Below are positions 7,419-13,392 of a stretch of DNA of 13,392 nucleotides, in pieces. The stretch comes from UBA3941 sp035647175 (GTDB taxonomy: Bacteria > Bacillota > Clostridia > Caldicoprobacterales > UBA3941): contig DASRNX010000180.1 of assembly GCA_035647175.1 (NCBI GenBank), positions 1-13,392 on the forward strand, in the 5' to 3' direction. The first letter of the stretch is position 1; each line of letters opens with the position of its first letter. Position numbers and translations under genes: made by a program. Below the pieces are notes generated by a model. It was not told where the DNA came from. It ran no database searches and worked only from the letters and a program-made list of their open reading frames with translations.

Positions 7419-8273
7419 ATGCCTATTGAAAGGACATCTGTAATACTAAAAGACGCTGAGAAACACGGATATGGTGTAGCCGCCTTTAATATATTCAACT
7501 ATGAAACCATCGCTTGGGCGATACAGGCTGCAGAAGAAGAGAGGATACCCGTTATAATACAGTTTTATCCGGGATTTGACAGGTTCATACCCATGGAAGT
7601 GGTAACGGCCGCTACTAAGGCGTTGGCGGCTAAGGCCAGTATCCCGGTGGGGCTTCACTTAGATCACAGCAACAAATATGAGGATGCCATAAGGGGTGCC
7701 GAATGCGGTTTCACGTCCATTATGATAGACGGTTCTACGCTGGATTTTGATGAAAATGCTGATTTGACTAAACGGGTTGTCGACACAGCCCATAAGATGG
7801 GCGTAGAGGTGGAGGCCGAACTGGGTCATGTAGGCTCGGGTAATAATATAGACGACTTTACAAACAGCAGCCACTTTACGGATCCGGAAGATGCTATAAG
7901 GTTTATAGAGATTACCAATGCGGACAGCTTGGCCGTTTCCGTTGGCAACGGTCATGGACATTACGTGGCTACTCCATCATTGGACTTTGATCGGATACAG
8001 GACATCCACGATTCAATATCCGTACCCATCGTTATGCACGGCGGCTCTGATATCCCGGATGACCAGATACAAAGGTCCATCGCATGCGGGATGAGCAAAT
8101 TTAACATTGCCACAGAGTACAATCGAAGCTTCTACAACGCGATGAAAAAATGTATGGAAGAGGATCAGGGGCACGGCTATATGTTTAGGTGCCTAGCCCA
8201 GGCAGAAAATGAAGTCAAGGAGTTTTTAAAGGCCAAGCTGAGGGTTCTAAATCCTAAGTCATATCGCCTGTAA
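7419..8273 (+). CDS. Class II fructose/tagatose-bisphosphate-type aldolase
   Basis: 284-residue zinc-dependent class II aldolase, cleaving a ketose bisphosphate or similar ketose phosphate into dihydroxyacetone phosphate and an aldehyde. Length fits the GatY/KbaY/FbaA group. Visible family motifs: VAAFNIFNYET (20-30), HLDHS (80-84) with catalytic Asp82 and zinc ligand His83, EAELGHVGSG (132-141), VGNGHGHY (175-182) with zinc ligand His179, MHGGSDIP (206-213) with His207, and KFNIATEYN (227-235). The usual GT before the zinc His is GN here, which hints at a substrate other than fructose 1,6-bisphosphate. ATG 7419 has GGGAG (7405-7409) upstream. No kinase that would make its substrate lies in the window. 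Operator copy C directly precedes it, and the hairpin at 8362-8401 may end its transcript. Confidence 0.9.
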   Translation: MPIERTSVILKDAEKHGYGVAAFNIFNYETIAWAIQAAEEERIPVIIQFYPGFDRFIPMEVVTAATKALAAKASIPVGLHLDHSNKYEDAIRGAECGFTSIMIDGSTLDFDENADLTKRVVDTAHKMGVEVEAELGHVGSGNNIDDFTNSSHFTDPEDAIRFIEITNADSLAVSVGNGHGHYVATPSLDFDRIQDIHDSISVPIVMHGGSDIPDDQIQRSIACGMSKFNIATEYNRSFYNAMKKCMEEDQGHGYMFRCLAQAENEVKEFLKAKLRVLNPKSYRL

Positions 8274-8361
8274 CCTGTAAAGTGGGTATTGACCACAGAT
8301 GGAATCCCTAAATAAGGCGCAGTGATTGGCAATCAATTGACTATCACGACAAAACATATAT

Positions 8362-8410
8362 GCGGTTCCCGATGCTTTGAAAATAGAGTCTTGGGGACCG
8401 CTAATTTTAT
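8362..8410 (+). terminator. Probable terminator after aldolase gene
   Basis: GCGGTTCCC (8362-8370) pairs with GGGGACCGC (8393-8401), nine pairs including one G-U, with a 22-nt loop, followed by TAATTTTAT. The loop is long and the T-run is interrupted, so termination may be partial. Confidence 0.5.
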
Positions 8411-8460
8411 CGGGGATTGGATAATATTCCGGGGATGGGCATATTAGATATTGACAGCCA

Positions 8461-8498
8461 TTGGGGATAGGTCCGGACTTCTGACTTCTAATCCCCAA
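8461..8498 (+). other. Second hairpin upstream of GH5 gene
   Basis: TTGGGGAT (8461-8468) pairs perfectly with ATCCCCAA (8491-8498). The 22-nt loop contains the palindrome GTCCGGAC (8471-8478). A TCTTTT follows at 8505-8510. It may be a second terminator, an attenuator in the GH5 leader, or an operator. Confidence 0.4.
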
Positions 8499-8611
8499 CT
8501 GCTATCTTTTGGGACCTCAATCGATGAAGTAGTCCGCTTTTCAATAGTTCATTGTCTGGATAATGAATGGGCATAACGTGTTAAATTATTTTATTAGGAG
8601 GTTATAAGACT

Positions 8612-9712
8612 ATGGAAAAAATCAGAGGAGTTAATCTGGGAAATTGGTTGGTTCTTGAAAAATGGATGCATCCTCCCCTGTTTCATGGAGTGGATGCCGA
8701 GGATGAAACCGATCTATGCCTGCTGCTTTCCGACGAGGATAAAAGGGCCCGCCTAAAAGCACATCGGGACAGCTATATCACGGAGTATGACTTTCGCTAC
8801 ATAAAGAGTATTGGTATGAATATAGTGCGCCTGCCTGTACCGCACTTCGTCTTTGGGGATCGGCCGGAATTTTGTGAGCCCTATGTCCCTTGCATTGAAT
8901 ATGTGGATAAGGCCTTGGAATGGGCGAAGATGACGGGGCTTAAGCTTTTAATTGATCTGCATACCGCACCCGATTCGCAAAATGGCTTTGATAACGGCGG
9001 CATATGCGGGGTCTGCAAATGGCATACCAAGGAAGAGAATATAGAACGCACCCTTGAAGTGTTGGAGATGCTCGCAAAAAGATACAAAGATAACGATGGG
9101 CTGTATGGAATACAATTGCTCAACGAGCCCGTTGCCCCCTTTATGTGGGAATTTGTTAAGGAGCGCTACCCGGCTACCGATCCGGAAAGGGCAAAGGGTT
9201 CAGGCGGTGTGCCGACGGAAGTGTTAAGGGATTTTTATACCCGGGGCTACCATAGACTGCGCAAGCACTTAGATGAAGATAAGGTAATCATGTTTCATGA
9301 CGGTTTTCGCCTGAAGGAATGGGAAGGTTTTATGCAGGGGCCCGAATATAAGAATATCATGTTCGATGCTCATATCTACCTTGCTATGACGGATCATGAT
9401 ATGCCGGAGACCATCCGCCTTTCCCATTATCTTAAGAAGCTGGAGGAGTACGCTGAGGGCCTAAAGCATATGCGTCAATTCTTTCCGGTTATTATAGGGG
9501 AATGGTCACTTATGCATAGGATAACCGGTATGGAGGACTTTTCACCGGCGGAGCTTAGGCATTCCTATAGCACCGTTGCCAATGCCCAGCTCTTTACCTG
9601 GGAGAGCGCAACGGATGGCTGGATATTCTGGAGCTACAAGTTGCTTTCCGAAAGTCCGGGCTGGAGCCTTCGAGATTGTATACAAAAGGGATGGTTCCCT
9701 GAAAGGGTGTAG
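8612..9712 (+). CDS. GH5 exo-1,3-beta-glucanase-like glycoside hydrolase
   Basis: 366-residue retaining glycosidase of GH5, closest in motif pattern to the exo-beta-1,3-glucanase branch. RGVNLGNWLVLEKWM at the N-terminus matches the Exg-type opening, and DLHTAPDSQNGFDN (115-128) is typical of the same group. Catalytic residues: acid/base E172 in LLNEP, nucleophile E297 in IIGEWS. The family-conserved H254 and Y256 (DAHIY) and W337 in DGWIFWSYK are also present. There is no signal peptide; the protein begins directly with the catalytic domain, so it should act in the cytoplasm on imported oligosaccharides. AGGAGG lies 10 nt before ATG 8612. With the GH55-like protein it points to beta-1,3-glucan or laminari-oligosaccharide use; beta-glucosidase-like activity on other linkages is possible. 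It is separated from the aldolase by a hairpin region and may have its own promoter. Confidence 0.88.
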   Translation: MEKIRGVNLGNWLVLEKWMHPPLFHGVDAEDETDLCLLLSDEDKRARLKAHRDSYITEYDFRYIKSIGMNIVRLPVPHFVFGDRPEFCEPYVPCIEYVDKALEWAKMTGLKLLIDLHTAPDSQNGFDNGGICGVCKWHTKEENIERTLEVLEMLAKRYKDNDGLYGIQLLNEPVAPFMWEFVKERYPATDPERAKGSGGVPTEVLRDFYTRGYHRLRKHLDEDKVIMFHDGFRLKEWEGFMQGPEYKNIMFDAHIYLAMTDHDMPETIRLSHYLKKLEEYAEGLKHMRQFFPVIIGEWSLMHRITGMEDFSPAELRHSYSTVANAQLFTWESATDGWIFWSYKLLSESPGWSLRDCIQKGWFPERV

Positions 9713-9721
9713 CCTATATCA

Positions 9722-9740
9722 TTAATCCATGACGGATTAA
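9722..9740 (+). terminator. Small hairpin after GH5 gene
   Basis: TTAATCC (9722-9728) and GGATTAA (9734-9740) form a perfect 7-bp stem with a 5-nt loop, 10 bp after the GH5 stop codon. It is AT-rich and has no solid T-run, so it is a weak terminator at best. Confidence 0.3.
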
Positions 9741-9844
9741 AATCATTGTGTTTAAAATAGTGGCCTTAACTTTTTATGGTTTCTGTTCATAAATTTAGTT
9801 GACCTATCGTCTATCTGCACAAAAATTGATGGAAGGTGGCGAAT

Positions 9845-10444
9845 ATGAGATTTCCACAGGATATTTTCTATGGGATAAAGGATGAGGAGATAATAGAGGT
9901 GATAAACTCTATCCCCAGGGAGACCTTTATACCGAAGAGCCTAAAAGGGTATGCGTACACAGATACGGCACTTCCTATAGGGTCCGACCAGACCATATCC
10001 CAGCCGTCATTGGTAGCCTACATGACCCAGCTTTTGGGGCTTACGGGCAAGGAGAGGGTATTGGAGATTGGGACGGGTTCCGGATATCAGACCGCTATAC
10101 TGGCGCGTTTGGCCCAGAAGGTATATACCATTGAGATAATTCGGGAACTCCATGATAAATCCAAACAGATCCTAGAGGAAATGGGCATTTTAAATGTCTG
10201 CTACAGGCTGGGAAGCGGCTATGAGGGGTGGGAAGAACATGCTCCCTTTGACGGGATTTTGGTCACGGCAGCACCCCCGAAGATTCCCGCCAAGTTGATA
10301 GAGCAGCTAAAGGATAACGGAAGAATGGTGGTGCCGGTAGGCGCCAGGGGCCAGACCCAAATCCTTAAGCTACTGGTTAAATCAGGGGATACAATTATGG
10401 AAGAGGATAAAACCTATGTAAGGTTTGTGCCCATGGTCGAATAG
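9845..10444 (+). CDS. pcm: Protein-L-isoaspartate O-methyltransferase
   Basis: 199-residue repair enzyme that methylates isoaspartyl residues in aged proteins with S-adenosylmethionine, starting their return to normal aspartyl linkage; cytoplasmic. Hallmarks: FIPKSLKGYAYTDTALPIG (28-46), the active-site segment DQTISQP (48-54), the SAM-binding motif I VLEIGTGSGYQTA (72-84), and the late motif LIEQLKDNGRMVVPVG (151-166). Length fits the bacterial family. The frame also opens with GTG at 9836, but GGAAGGTGG (9831-9839) is better read as the ribosome binding site of ATG 9845. It converges on ogt with only 13 bp between the stop codons and no clear terminator between them. It has no evident link to the sugar genes. 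Confidence 0.93.
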   Translation: MRFPQDIFYGIKDEEIIEVINSIPRETFIPKSLKGYAYTDTALPIGSDQTISQPSLVAYMTQLLGLTGKERVLEIGTGSGYQTAILARLAQKVYTIEIIRELHDKSKQILEEMGILNVCYRLGSGYEGWEEHAPFDGILVTAAPPKIPAKLIEQLKDNGRMVVPVGARGQTQILKLLVKSGDTIMEEDKTYVRFVPMVE

Positions 10445-10457
10445 CGGCTCTTCCCCG

Positions 10458-10931
10458 TCAAAGGCTGCTGTTCTCTTGTTCTAAATTTAGGAGGAAGGTC
10501 TTTATTTCAAGGCCTCCGCCATAGCCCACCAATGCTCCGTTTGATCCTACAACACGGTGGCAGGGTATAATTATGGATATAGGGTTTCTGTTGTTTGCCA
10601 GGCCCACGGCTCTGTAGGCCTTATTTTTGCCGATGGACTCGGCGATGTCCTTGTAGCTTCGGGTCTGGCCGTAGGGGATCTTTAAAAGGCTTGTCCATAC
10701 CTTGTTCATAAATTCTGTGCCCATAGGCTCAAGCCTTAAGTCAAATTCCTTCCTCCGACCACAAAAATATTCATCCAGTTGTCTGGCGGCTTCTGCCAAA
10801 ATGGGAGTTTCCCCTATGGAATAACCCCTGGGAACGGGGTTTCCTTCAAACAAGAGATATGTAATGTTGTCATCTTGACCCCCGATCATCAGCCTGCCGA
10901 TTGGGGTATCATAATAAAAGACATTACCCAT
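10458..10931 (-). CDS. ogt: Methylated-DNA--protein-cysteine methyltransferase
   Basis: 157-residue suicide repair protein that transfers the alkyl group of O6-alkylguanine in DNA to its own cysteine. The active-site motif IPCHRVV (122-128) has acceptor Cys124. The helix-turn-helix part shows VWTSLLKIPYGQTRSYKDIA (78-97) with the conserved Tyr93, and the arginine finger is R107 in YRAVGLANNRNP. The C-terminal VGYGGGLEIKTFLLNLE is typical. The N-terminal domain is short and lacks Ada-type regulatory parts, so Ogt is the better name. ATG is at 10931, with AAGGAAAGGAAGGG upstream on the minus strand. It is the only minus-strand gene in the window. No clear -35/-10 pair was identified upstream. 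Confidence 0.94.
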   Translation of the reverse strand: MGNVFYYDTPIGRLMIGGQDDNITYLLFEGNPVPRGYSIGETPILAEAARQLDEYFCGRRKEFDLRLEPMGTEFMNKVWTSLLKIPYGQTRSYKDIAESIGKNKAYRAVGLANNRNPISIIIPCHRVVGSNGALVGYGGGLEIKTFLLNLEQENSSL

Positions 10932-11245
10932 AATAAACCCTTCCTTTCCTTCAAGCCGGTACTAAAAATGTGCGATCAATAGCCATCACTTGCGTTATCA
11001 GCCGATAAAAATGAAAATATTCTTCACCGATATACGACAAAACCAGCCAAGAGATTTTTTCAATATAGCCTATGTGTTAATTTTATCAAAAGAACTATTA
11101 TTGTACAATGCAAAAAGATGTCGATTATTATTATGACTGGAAAGGGCCCGAACCCGCCACATTGTTTAAATTGTATATCCACTTCATAACATATACAATT
11201 TGGACCAAATTATGGTACAATAACCAAAAGGAAGGGGGATTTTTC
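10932..11245. other. Divergent intergenic region between ogt and GH18 gene
   Basis: 314 bp. It contains the ogt ribosome site, AT-rich spacer, the palindrome TTGTACAA (11101-11108), and the inverted repeat at 11168-11201. An in-frame ATG at 11108 would add 46 residues to the GH18 protein, but it has no ribosome binding site and the added sequence is not family-like, so it is not used. Confidence 0.5.
11168..11221 (+). promoter_or_regulatory. Perfect inverted repeat and probable promoter of GH18 gene
   Basis: AAATTGTATAT (11168-11178) and ATATACAATTT (11191-11201) are perfect 11-bp inverted copies with a 12-bp spacer, a typical size for a dimeric repressor site. Downstream, TGG TACAAT (11213-11221) resembles an extended -10; start near 11228, only about 18 nt before the ATG. 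The right arm would lie at or over the -35 position, suggesting repression. Confidence 0.5.
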
Positions 11246-12289
11246 ATGGACGGATACAAGATCATTGGATATTTGGCCGATTGGGCCGATTGGACGGCCG
11301 AGGATGTGGATGCCCAAAAGCTCACCCACATAAACTACGCCTTTGCTACCATAGATGACGGCAGGGTAGTAGCGAAGGTTCTGGATCGTAGATTGGGGAA
11401 ACTCCATATCCTTAAGGAGATAAAAGCCCAAAATCCACATCTAAAGACCCTCATATCTGTCGGGGGTTGGGGGGCGGACGGTTTTTCCGATGCCGCACTG
11501 ACTGAAGAATCCAGGGAGCTGTTTGCCGATACTGCCGTGAAGTTTATGAAGGATTACGGTTTTGACGGTGTTGACATCGATTGGGAATACCCATGCTCAT
11601 CTGCAGCGGGAATAGTCTCAAGACCGGAGGATAAAGAAAACTTTACCCTTATGCTAGAGGAGCTCCGCCAGCAGTTGGACCGGGAGGGAGAACAGGATGG
11701 CAGGCATTATCTTCTCACCATAGCAGTCGGGGCGGGACAATATTTTATAGACGGCAGCGAGATGGGGAAGATTCAGAAATACTTGGATTTTGTAAATATC
11801 ATGACCTACGATTATGCAAACGGTTTAGATGAGCATACAGGACATCATACCCATCTTTTTGAATCCAAGGTCACCCCGGGGAGCAGCAGCGATAAGTCCG
11901 TAAGGCTCTTTATGGGGCAGGGTATACCCGCATCCAAATTGGTATTGGGAGTAGCCTTTTACGGTCGTGCTTGGTCCGGAGTATCCGGGGAAAATAACGG
12001 CTTAGGCATGGGTGGAATCCCGGGTGCGGGAGGATTGGATACATCCTATACCAATTTGTCATCCAACCTGGTCGATAAAAACGGATTTGACCGGTATTGG
12101 GATGAGGATGCCAAGGCCCCTTACCTCTATAATGGGGATATATTTATATCCTACGATGATGAAGAATCCATCGGACACAAGGTTGATTATATTAAGGAGA
12201 CCGGACTTGGCGGCGTAATGTTTTGGGAGTACTCATCGGATAAAAGCGGTGCATTACTGAAAAAGCTATACGAAGGACTTAGGTCCTGA
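11246..12289 (+). CDS. GH18 chitinase-like glycoside hydrolase
   Basis: 347-residue GH18 enzyme, expected to cleave beta-1,4 N-acetylglucosamine linkages by substrate-assisted catalysis. The catalytic motif DGVDIDWE (107-114) is intact, with acid E114. Other family signatures: IGYLADW at the start, SVGGW (71-75), MTYDY (186-190), YGRAW (239-243), and GGVMFWEYSSD (322-332), which carries the conserved Trp at the barrel end. There is no signal peptide, cell-wall domain or chitin-binding module, so the product is probably cytoplasmic and acts on short chito- or muropeptide-derived oligosaccharides. Activity may also be ENGase-like or non-catalytic; sequence does not decide. ATG 11246 is chosen because AAAGGAAGGGGG lies just upstream and the fold begins directly after it. 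The upstream inverted repeat suggests its own control, separate from the GTTTTACGATA genes. Confidence 0.88.
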   Translation: MDGYKIIGYLADWADWTAEDVDAQKLTHINYAFATIDDGRVVAKVLDRRLGKLHILKEIKAQNPHLKTLISVGGWGADGFSDAALTEESRELFADTAVKFMKDYGFDGVDIDWEYPCSSAAGIVSRPEDKENFTLMLEELRQQLDREGEQDGRHYLLTIAVGAGQYFIDGSEMGKIQKYLDFVNIMTYDYANGLDEHTGHHTHLFESKVTPGSSSDKSVRLFMGQGIPASKLVLGVAFYGRAWSGVSGENNGLGMGGIPGAGGLDTSYTNLSSNLVDKNGFDRYWDEDAKAPYLYNGDIFISYDDEESIGHKVDYIKETGLGGVMFWEYSSDKSGALLKKLYEGLRS

Positions 12290-12296
12290 TGGTTTA

Positions 12297-12449
12297 ATGA
12301 TGATATTGGCAAGGGCCAGGGGGATTACAGACAATCTATGTATACCCTGCAAATTAACCGGGGATGGGGATTCGGGTATCGTCTGCATCGGTTGGAGAGC
12401 ATGTATCTGCAATGAAAAGATTATCAGTTATAGTCCACGAGATCGATGA
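12297..12449 (+). CDS. Possible small Cys-rich protein (unrecognised)
   Basis: 50-residue ORF starting 7 bp after the GH18 stop (ATG ATG at 12297). It has five cysteines: C15, C18 (CIPC), C30, C36 and C38 (CIC), a spacing that could bind metal. I do not recognise the family. No good ribosome binding site precedes it, which counts against it. Downstream, another frame stays open from ATG 12364 to the stop at 12493-12495 (43 residues, ending DDMNLRLNENIKNFKV), and a strong terminator follows at 12534. The stretch may be a real short gene, a decayed longer gene now in two frames, or transcribed non-coding RNA. Confidence 0.25.
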   Translation: MMILARARGITDNLCIPCKLTGDGDSGIVCIGWRACICNEKIISYSPRDR

Positions 12450-12533
12450 TATGAATCTCAGGCTTAATGAAAATATTAAGAATTTCAAAGTTTAGCACGC
12501 CACATGAAAATCCGACTTACAATTATCGACCTT

Positions 12534-12563
12534 AAAAAGATCTCGTCATAGGGGTCTTTTTTT
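12534..12563 (+). terminator. Strong rho-independent terminator
   Basis: AAAAAGATCTC (12534-12544) pairs with GGGGTCTTTTT (12551-12561), 11 pairs including two G-U, around a 6-nt loop, and runs into seven Ts (12557-12563). It lies 245 bp after the GH18 stop codon, so the transcript from the chitinase or from within the gap extends this far. Confidence 0.88.
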
Positions 12564-12774
12564 ATGGTTAGGTCTGGCTATCAGCAGTTGAGGTTGGCTG
12601 TCTGTATTTTACCAATCCCAAGACAAGGATTGATGGGCTAACATACAAGTCTTGATTTTATCATGGTGCGTATTAAAATCCGGGTATTGACGCCCAAAAC
12701 GGGTCATACTCTTTCTGGTTTAAGAGGGGCTTTGCATAAATCGCATCTTTGGATTGCGTACATGCTGAAATGTC
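12564..12774. other. Gene-free spacer before feo promoter
   Basis: 211 bp without a convincing ORF. Short inverted repeats are present (CAATCC/GGATTG at 12613-12632; CAAGAC/GTCTTG at 12619-12654, which would exclude each other; TGACGCCC/GGGTCA near 12689-12707). No known RNA family is recognised. Confidence 0.4.
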
Positions 12775-12803
12775 TTGACATGTGTAATAAATGGATGTAT
12801 TAT
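12775..12803 (+). promoter_or_regulatory. feoAB promoter
   Basis: Perfect -35 TTGACA (12775-12780), 17 bp, then TATTAT (12798-12803), giving a start near 12810. It overlaps closely with the Fur-type box just downstream, as expected for an iron-repressed promoter. Confidence 0.8.
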
Positions 12804-12813
12804 ATAATGGCAA

Positions 12814-12828
12814 TGATAACCGTTATCA
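12814..12828. promoter_or_regulatory. Fur box
   Basis: TGATAACCGTTATCA is a perfect 7-1-7 palindrome, differing from the classical Fur core TGATAATNATTATCA only at the two positions flanking the centre. It sits at the probable transcription start of feoAB, where bound Fur-Fe(II) would block initiation. A relative of Fur (Zur, PerR) is possible, but the feo genes favour iron. Confidence 0.85.
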
Positions 12829-12857
12829 ATTAGGATGAATTAATGGGAATCCGCGTG

Positions 12858-12900
12858 TTTTATGCTAAATACTTCATATTATGACCTATTAGGCATAAAA
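12858..12900 (+). other. Stem-loop in feoAB leader
   Basis: TTTTATGCTAA (12858-12868) pairs with TTAGGCATAAAA (12889-12900), 11 pairs with one bulged G (12892) and a 20-nt loop. It lies in the roughly 150-nt leader between the promoter and feoA. It does not match a riboswitch I know; it may affect mRNA stability or be incidental AT-rich pairing. Confidence 0.4.
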
Positions 12901-12960
12901 AGCACCTGTAATCGCAAAAGAATTTCAGCAAATGATATCGGATAATAGGGGGATGGGAAT

Positions 12961-13260
12961 ATGGAACTTAAAACTTTGGATTCTCTCGGCGTTGGGGAAA
13001 AAGGTATAATAACCGCTATAAATGGCGGTAGAACGGCCACTATAAGGCTGTGTGAGATGGGATTTAACAGAGGCAGTGAAGTCTGCATAGTAAAAAATGA
13101 TATAGGGCCCATTATCGTCGGCCTTGCAGGCAGTAAGATAGCTCTCGGATGGGGATTGGCCAACAAGATCATGGTGCAGCAGAAGGAGCCGGGCTTGCAG
13201 CATGCAGGGGCATGGGGTAAGGGGGGCATGAGACTTGCAGACGATAGCATTAGTAGGTAA
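12961..13260 (+). CDS. feoA: Ferrous iron transport protein A
   Basis: 99-residue cytoplasmic SH3-like partner of the FeoB ferrous iron channel. Core features: LDSLGVGEKGIITAI, a middle RLCEMGFNRGSEVCIVKN (29-46), and GLAGSKIALGWGLANKIMV (54-72), the standard FeoA pattern. FeoA usually ends near residue 75-80; here about 25 extra Gly-rich residues (EPGLQHAGAWGKGG onward) follow, and the last 26 bp overlap the start of feoB. ATG 12961 has AGGGGG about 8 nt upstream. Transcription should come from the promoter at 12775 under Fur control. Confidence 0.93.
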   Translation: MELKTLDSLGVGEKGIITAINGGRTATIRLCEMGFNRGSEVCIVKNDIGPIIVGLAGSKIALGWGLANKIMVQQKEPGLQHAGAWGKGGMRLADDSISR

Positions 13261-13392
13261 TCCCAATAGCGGCAAGACCACTATTTTCAACGCACTGACG
13301 GGTACTAACCAGCATGTGGGGAATTGGCCAGGGGTTACGGTGGAAAAAAAGGAAGGTATCGTAAAGTTTAGCGATAATGAATACTCCGTTAT
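13235..13392 (+). CDS. feoB: Ferrous iron transport protein B, N-terminus (3' partial)
   Basis: Start of the FeoB GTPase-permease that moves Fe(II) across the membrane. The 52 visible residues begin MQTIALVGNPNSGKTT: the G1/P-loop is GNPNSGKT (8-15), and the FeoB-specific switch I segment HVGNWPGVTVEKKEG follows. The transmembrane part lies outside the window. The frame is closed upstream by TGA at 13229-13231 and contains no ATG before the P-loop, so TTG 13235 is the only reasonable start; GGGGGG (13221-13226) serves as ribosome binding site. It overlaps feoA by 26 bp in a different frame, which suggests translational coupling. Confidence 0.93.
   Translation, partial: MQTIALVGNPNSGKTTIFNALTGTNQHVGNWPGVTVEKKEGIVKFSDNEYSV

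Larger units (their letters stand above)
8274..8611. other. Intergenic region with two hairpins before GH5 gene
   Basis: 338 bp with no convincing ORF. It holds two hairpins described separately (8362-8401 and 8461-8498), a TTGACA at 8451-8456 without a matching -10, a short inverted repeat TTCATT/AATGAA (8548-8553/8562-8567), and the AGGAGG ribosome site (8596-8601) of the GH5 gene. No copy of the GTTTTACGATA operator was found. Confidence 0.5.

Noticed and set aside
8345..8360. CACGACAAAACATATA before GH5 as another operator copy
   Set aside because: Only the AAAACATA part matches, and the expected left arm at 8311-8321 is absent.
8362..8410. T-box-like antiterminator reading of GGGGACCGC
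   Set aside because: No T-box core elements (Stem I, AGTA bulge, the GGTGGNACC context) and no amino-acid or tRNA-ligase gene downstream.
11108..11245. N-terminal extension of the GH18 protein from ATG 11108
   Set aside because: No ribosome binding site, not a signal peptide, and the segment overlaps the inverted repeat and promoter; the GH18 fold starts at ATG 11246 with a strong ribosome site.
12613..12654. Competing hairpins as a riboswitch upstream of feoA
   Set aside because: Arms are only 6 bp, lie upstream of the feo promoter and downstream of a terminator, and match no known RNA class.
13366..13375. TATCGTAAAG inside feoB resembling an operator arm
   Set aside because: Single partial arm inside a conserved coding sequence with no partner.
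1..13392. CRISPR array, tRNA, rRNA, insertion sequence or prophage
   Set aside because: No regularly spaced direct repeats, no tRNA- or rRNA-like sequence recognised, and no transposase or integrase frame on either strand.

Overview
The window looks like chromosomal DNA of a Gram-positive, low-to-mid GC Bacillota, probably Clostridia. The basis is strong purine-rich ribosome binding sites, GTG and TTG starts beside ATG, a Fur-type 7-1-7 box, and the family content. The species cannot be named from sequence alone.

Layout. Positions 1-9712 hold a carbohydrate-use region, all on the + strand. It contains a lipoprotein solute-binding protein of a sugar ABC importer (5' end outside the window), a large twin beta-helix protein resembling GH55 exo-beta-1,3-glucanases with an added C-terminal beta-propeller, a TIM-barrel sugar isomerase/epimerase broken by one extra G, an L-fucose-isomerase-like protein, a class II ketose-bisphosphate aldolase, and a GH5 exo-1,3-beta-glucanase-like enzyme. 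Positions 9845-10931 hold two repair genes in convergent orientation, pcm (isoaspartyl protein repair) and ogt (alkylguanine DNA repair). A cytoplasmic GH18 chitinase-like enzyme follows at 11246-12289. A 671-bp gene-poor stretch then contains a small Cys-rich ORF, a strong terminator, and a Fur-controlled promoter. The window ends with feoA and the start of feoB (ferrous iron uptake).

How it may work together. None of the three glycosidases has a visible signal peptide, so the likely model is import of beta-glucan-like oligosaccharides by the ABC system, cytoplasmic trimming, and entry of the released sugar into an isomerase/aldolase route. No kinase or permease is visible here, and the true substrate is unknown.

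Most notable signals. (1) The same bipartite inverted repeat, 11-bp arms GTTTTACGATA / TATCGTAAAAC with exactly 23 bp between them, lies upstream of each of the three catabolic genes (isomerase, FucI-like, aldolase) and was found nowhere else in the window. It looks like an undescribed operator defining a local regulon. (2) The isomerase gene is split by one base in a G6 run. (3) A second, wider inverted repeat brackets an extended -10 promoter of that same gene.
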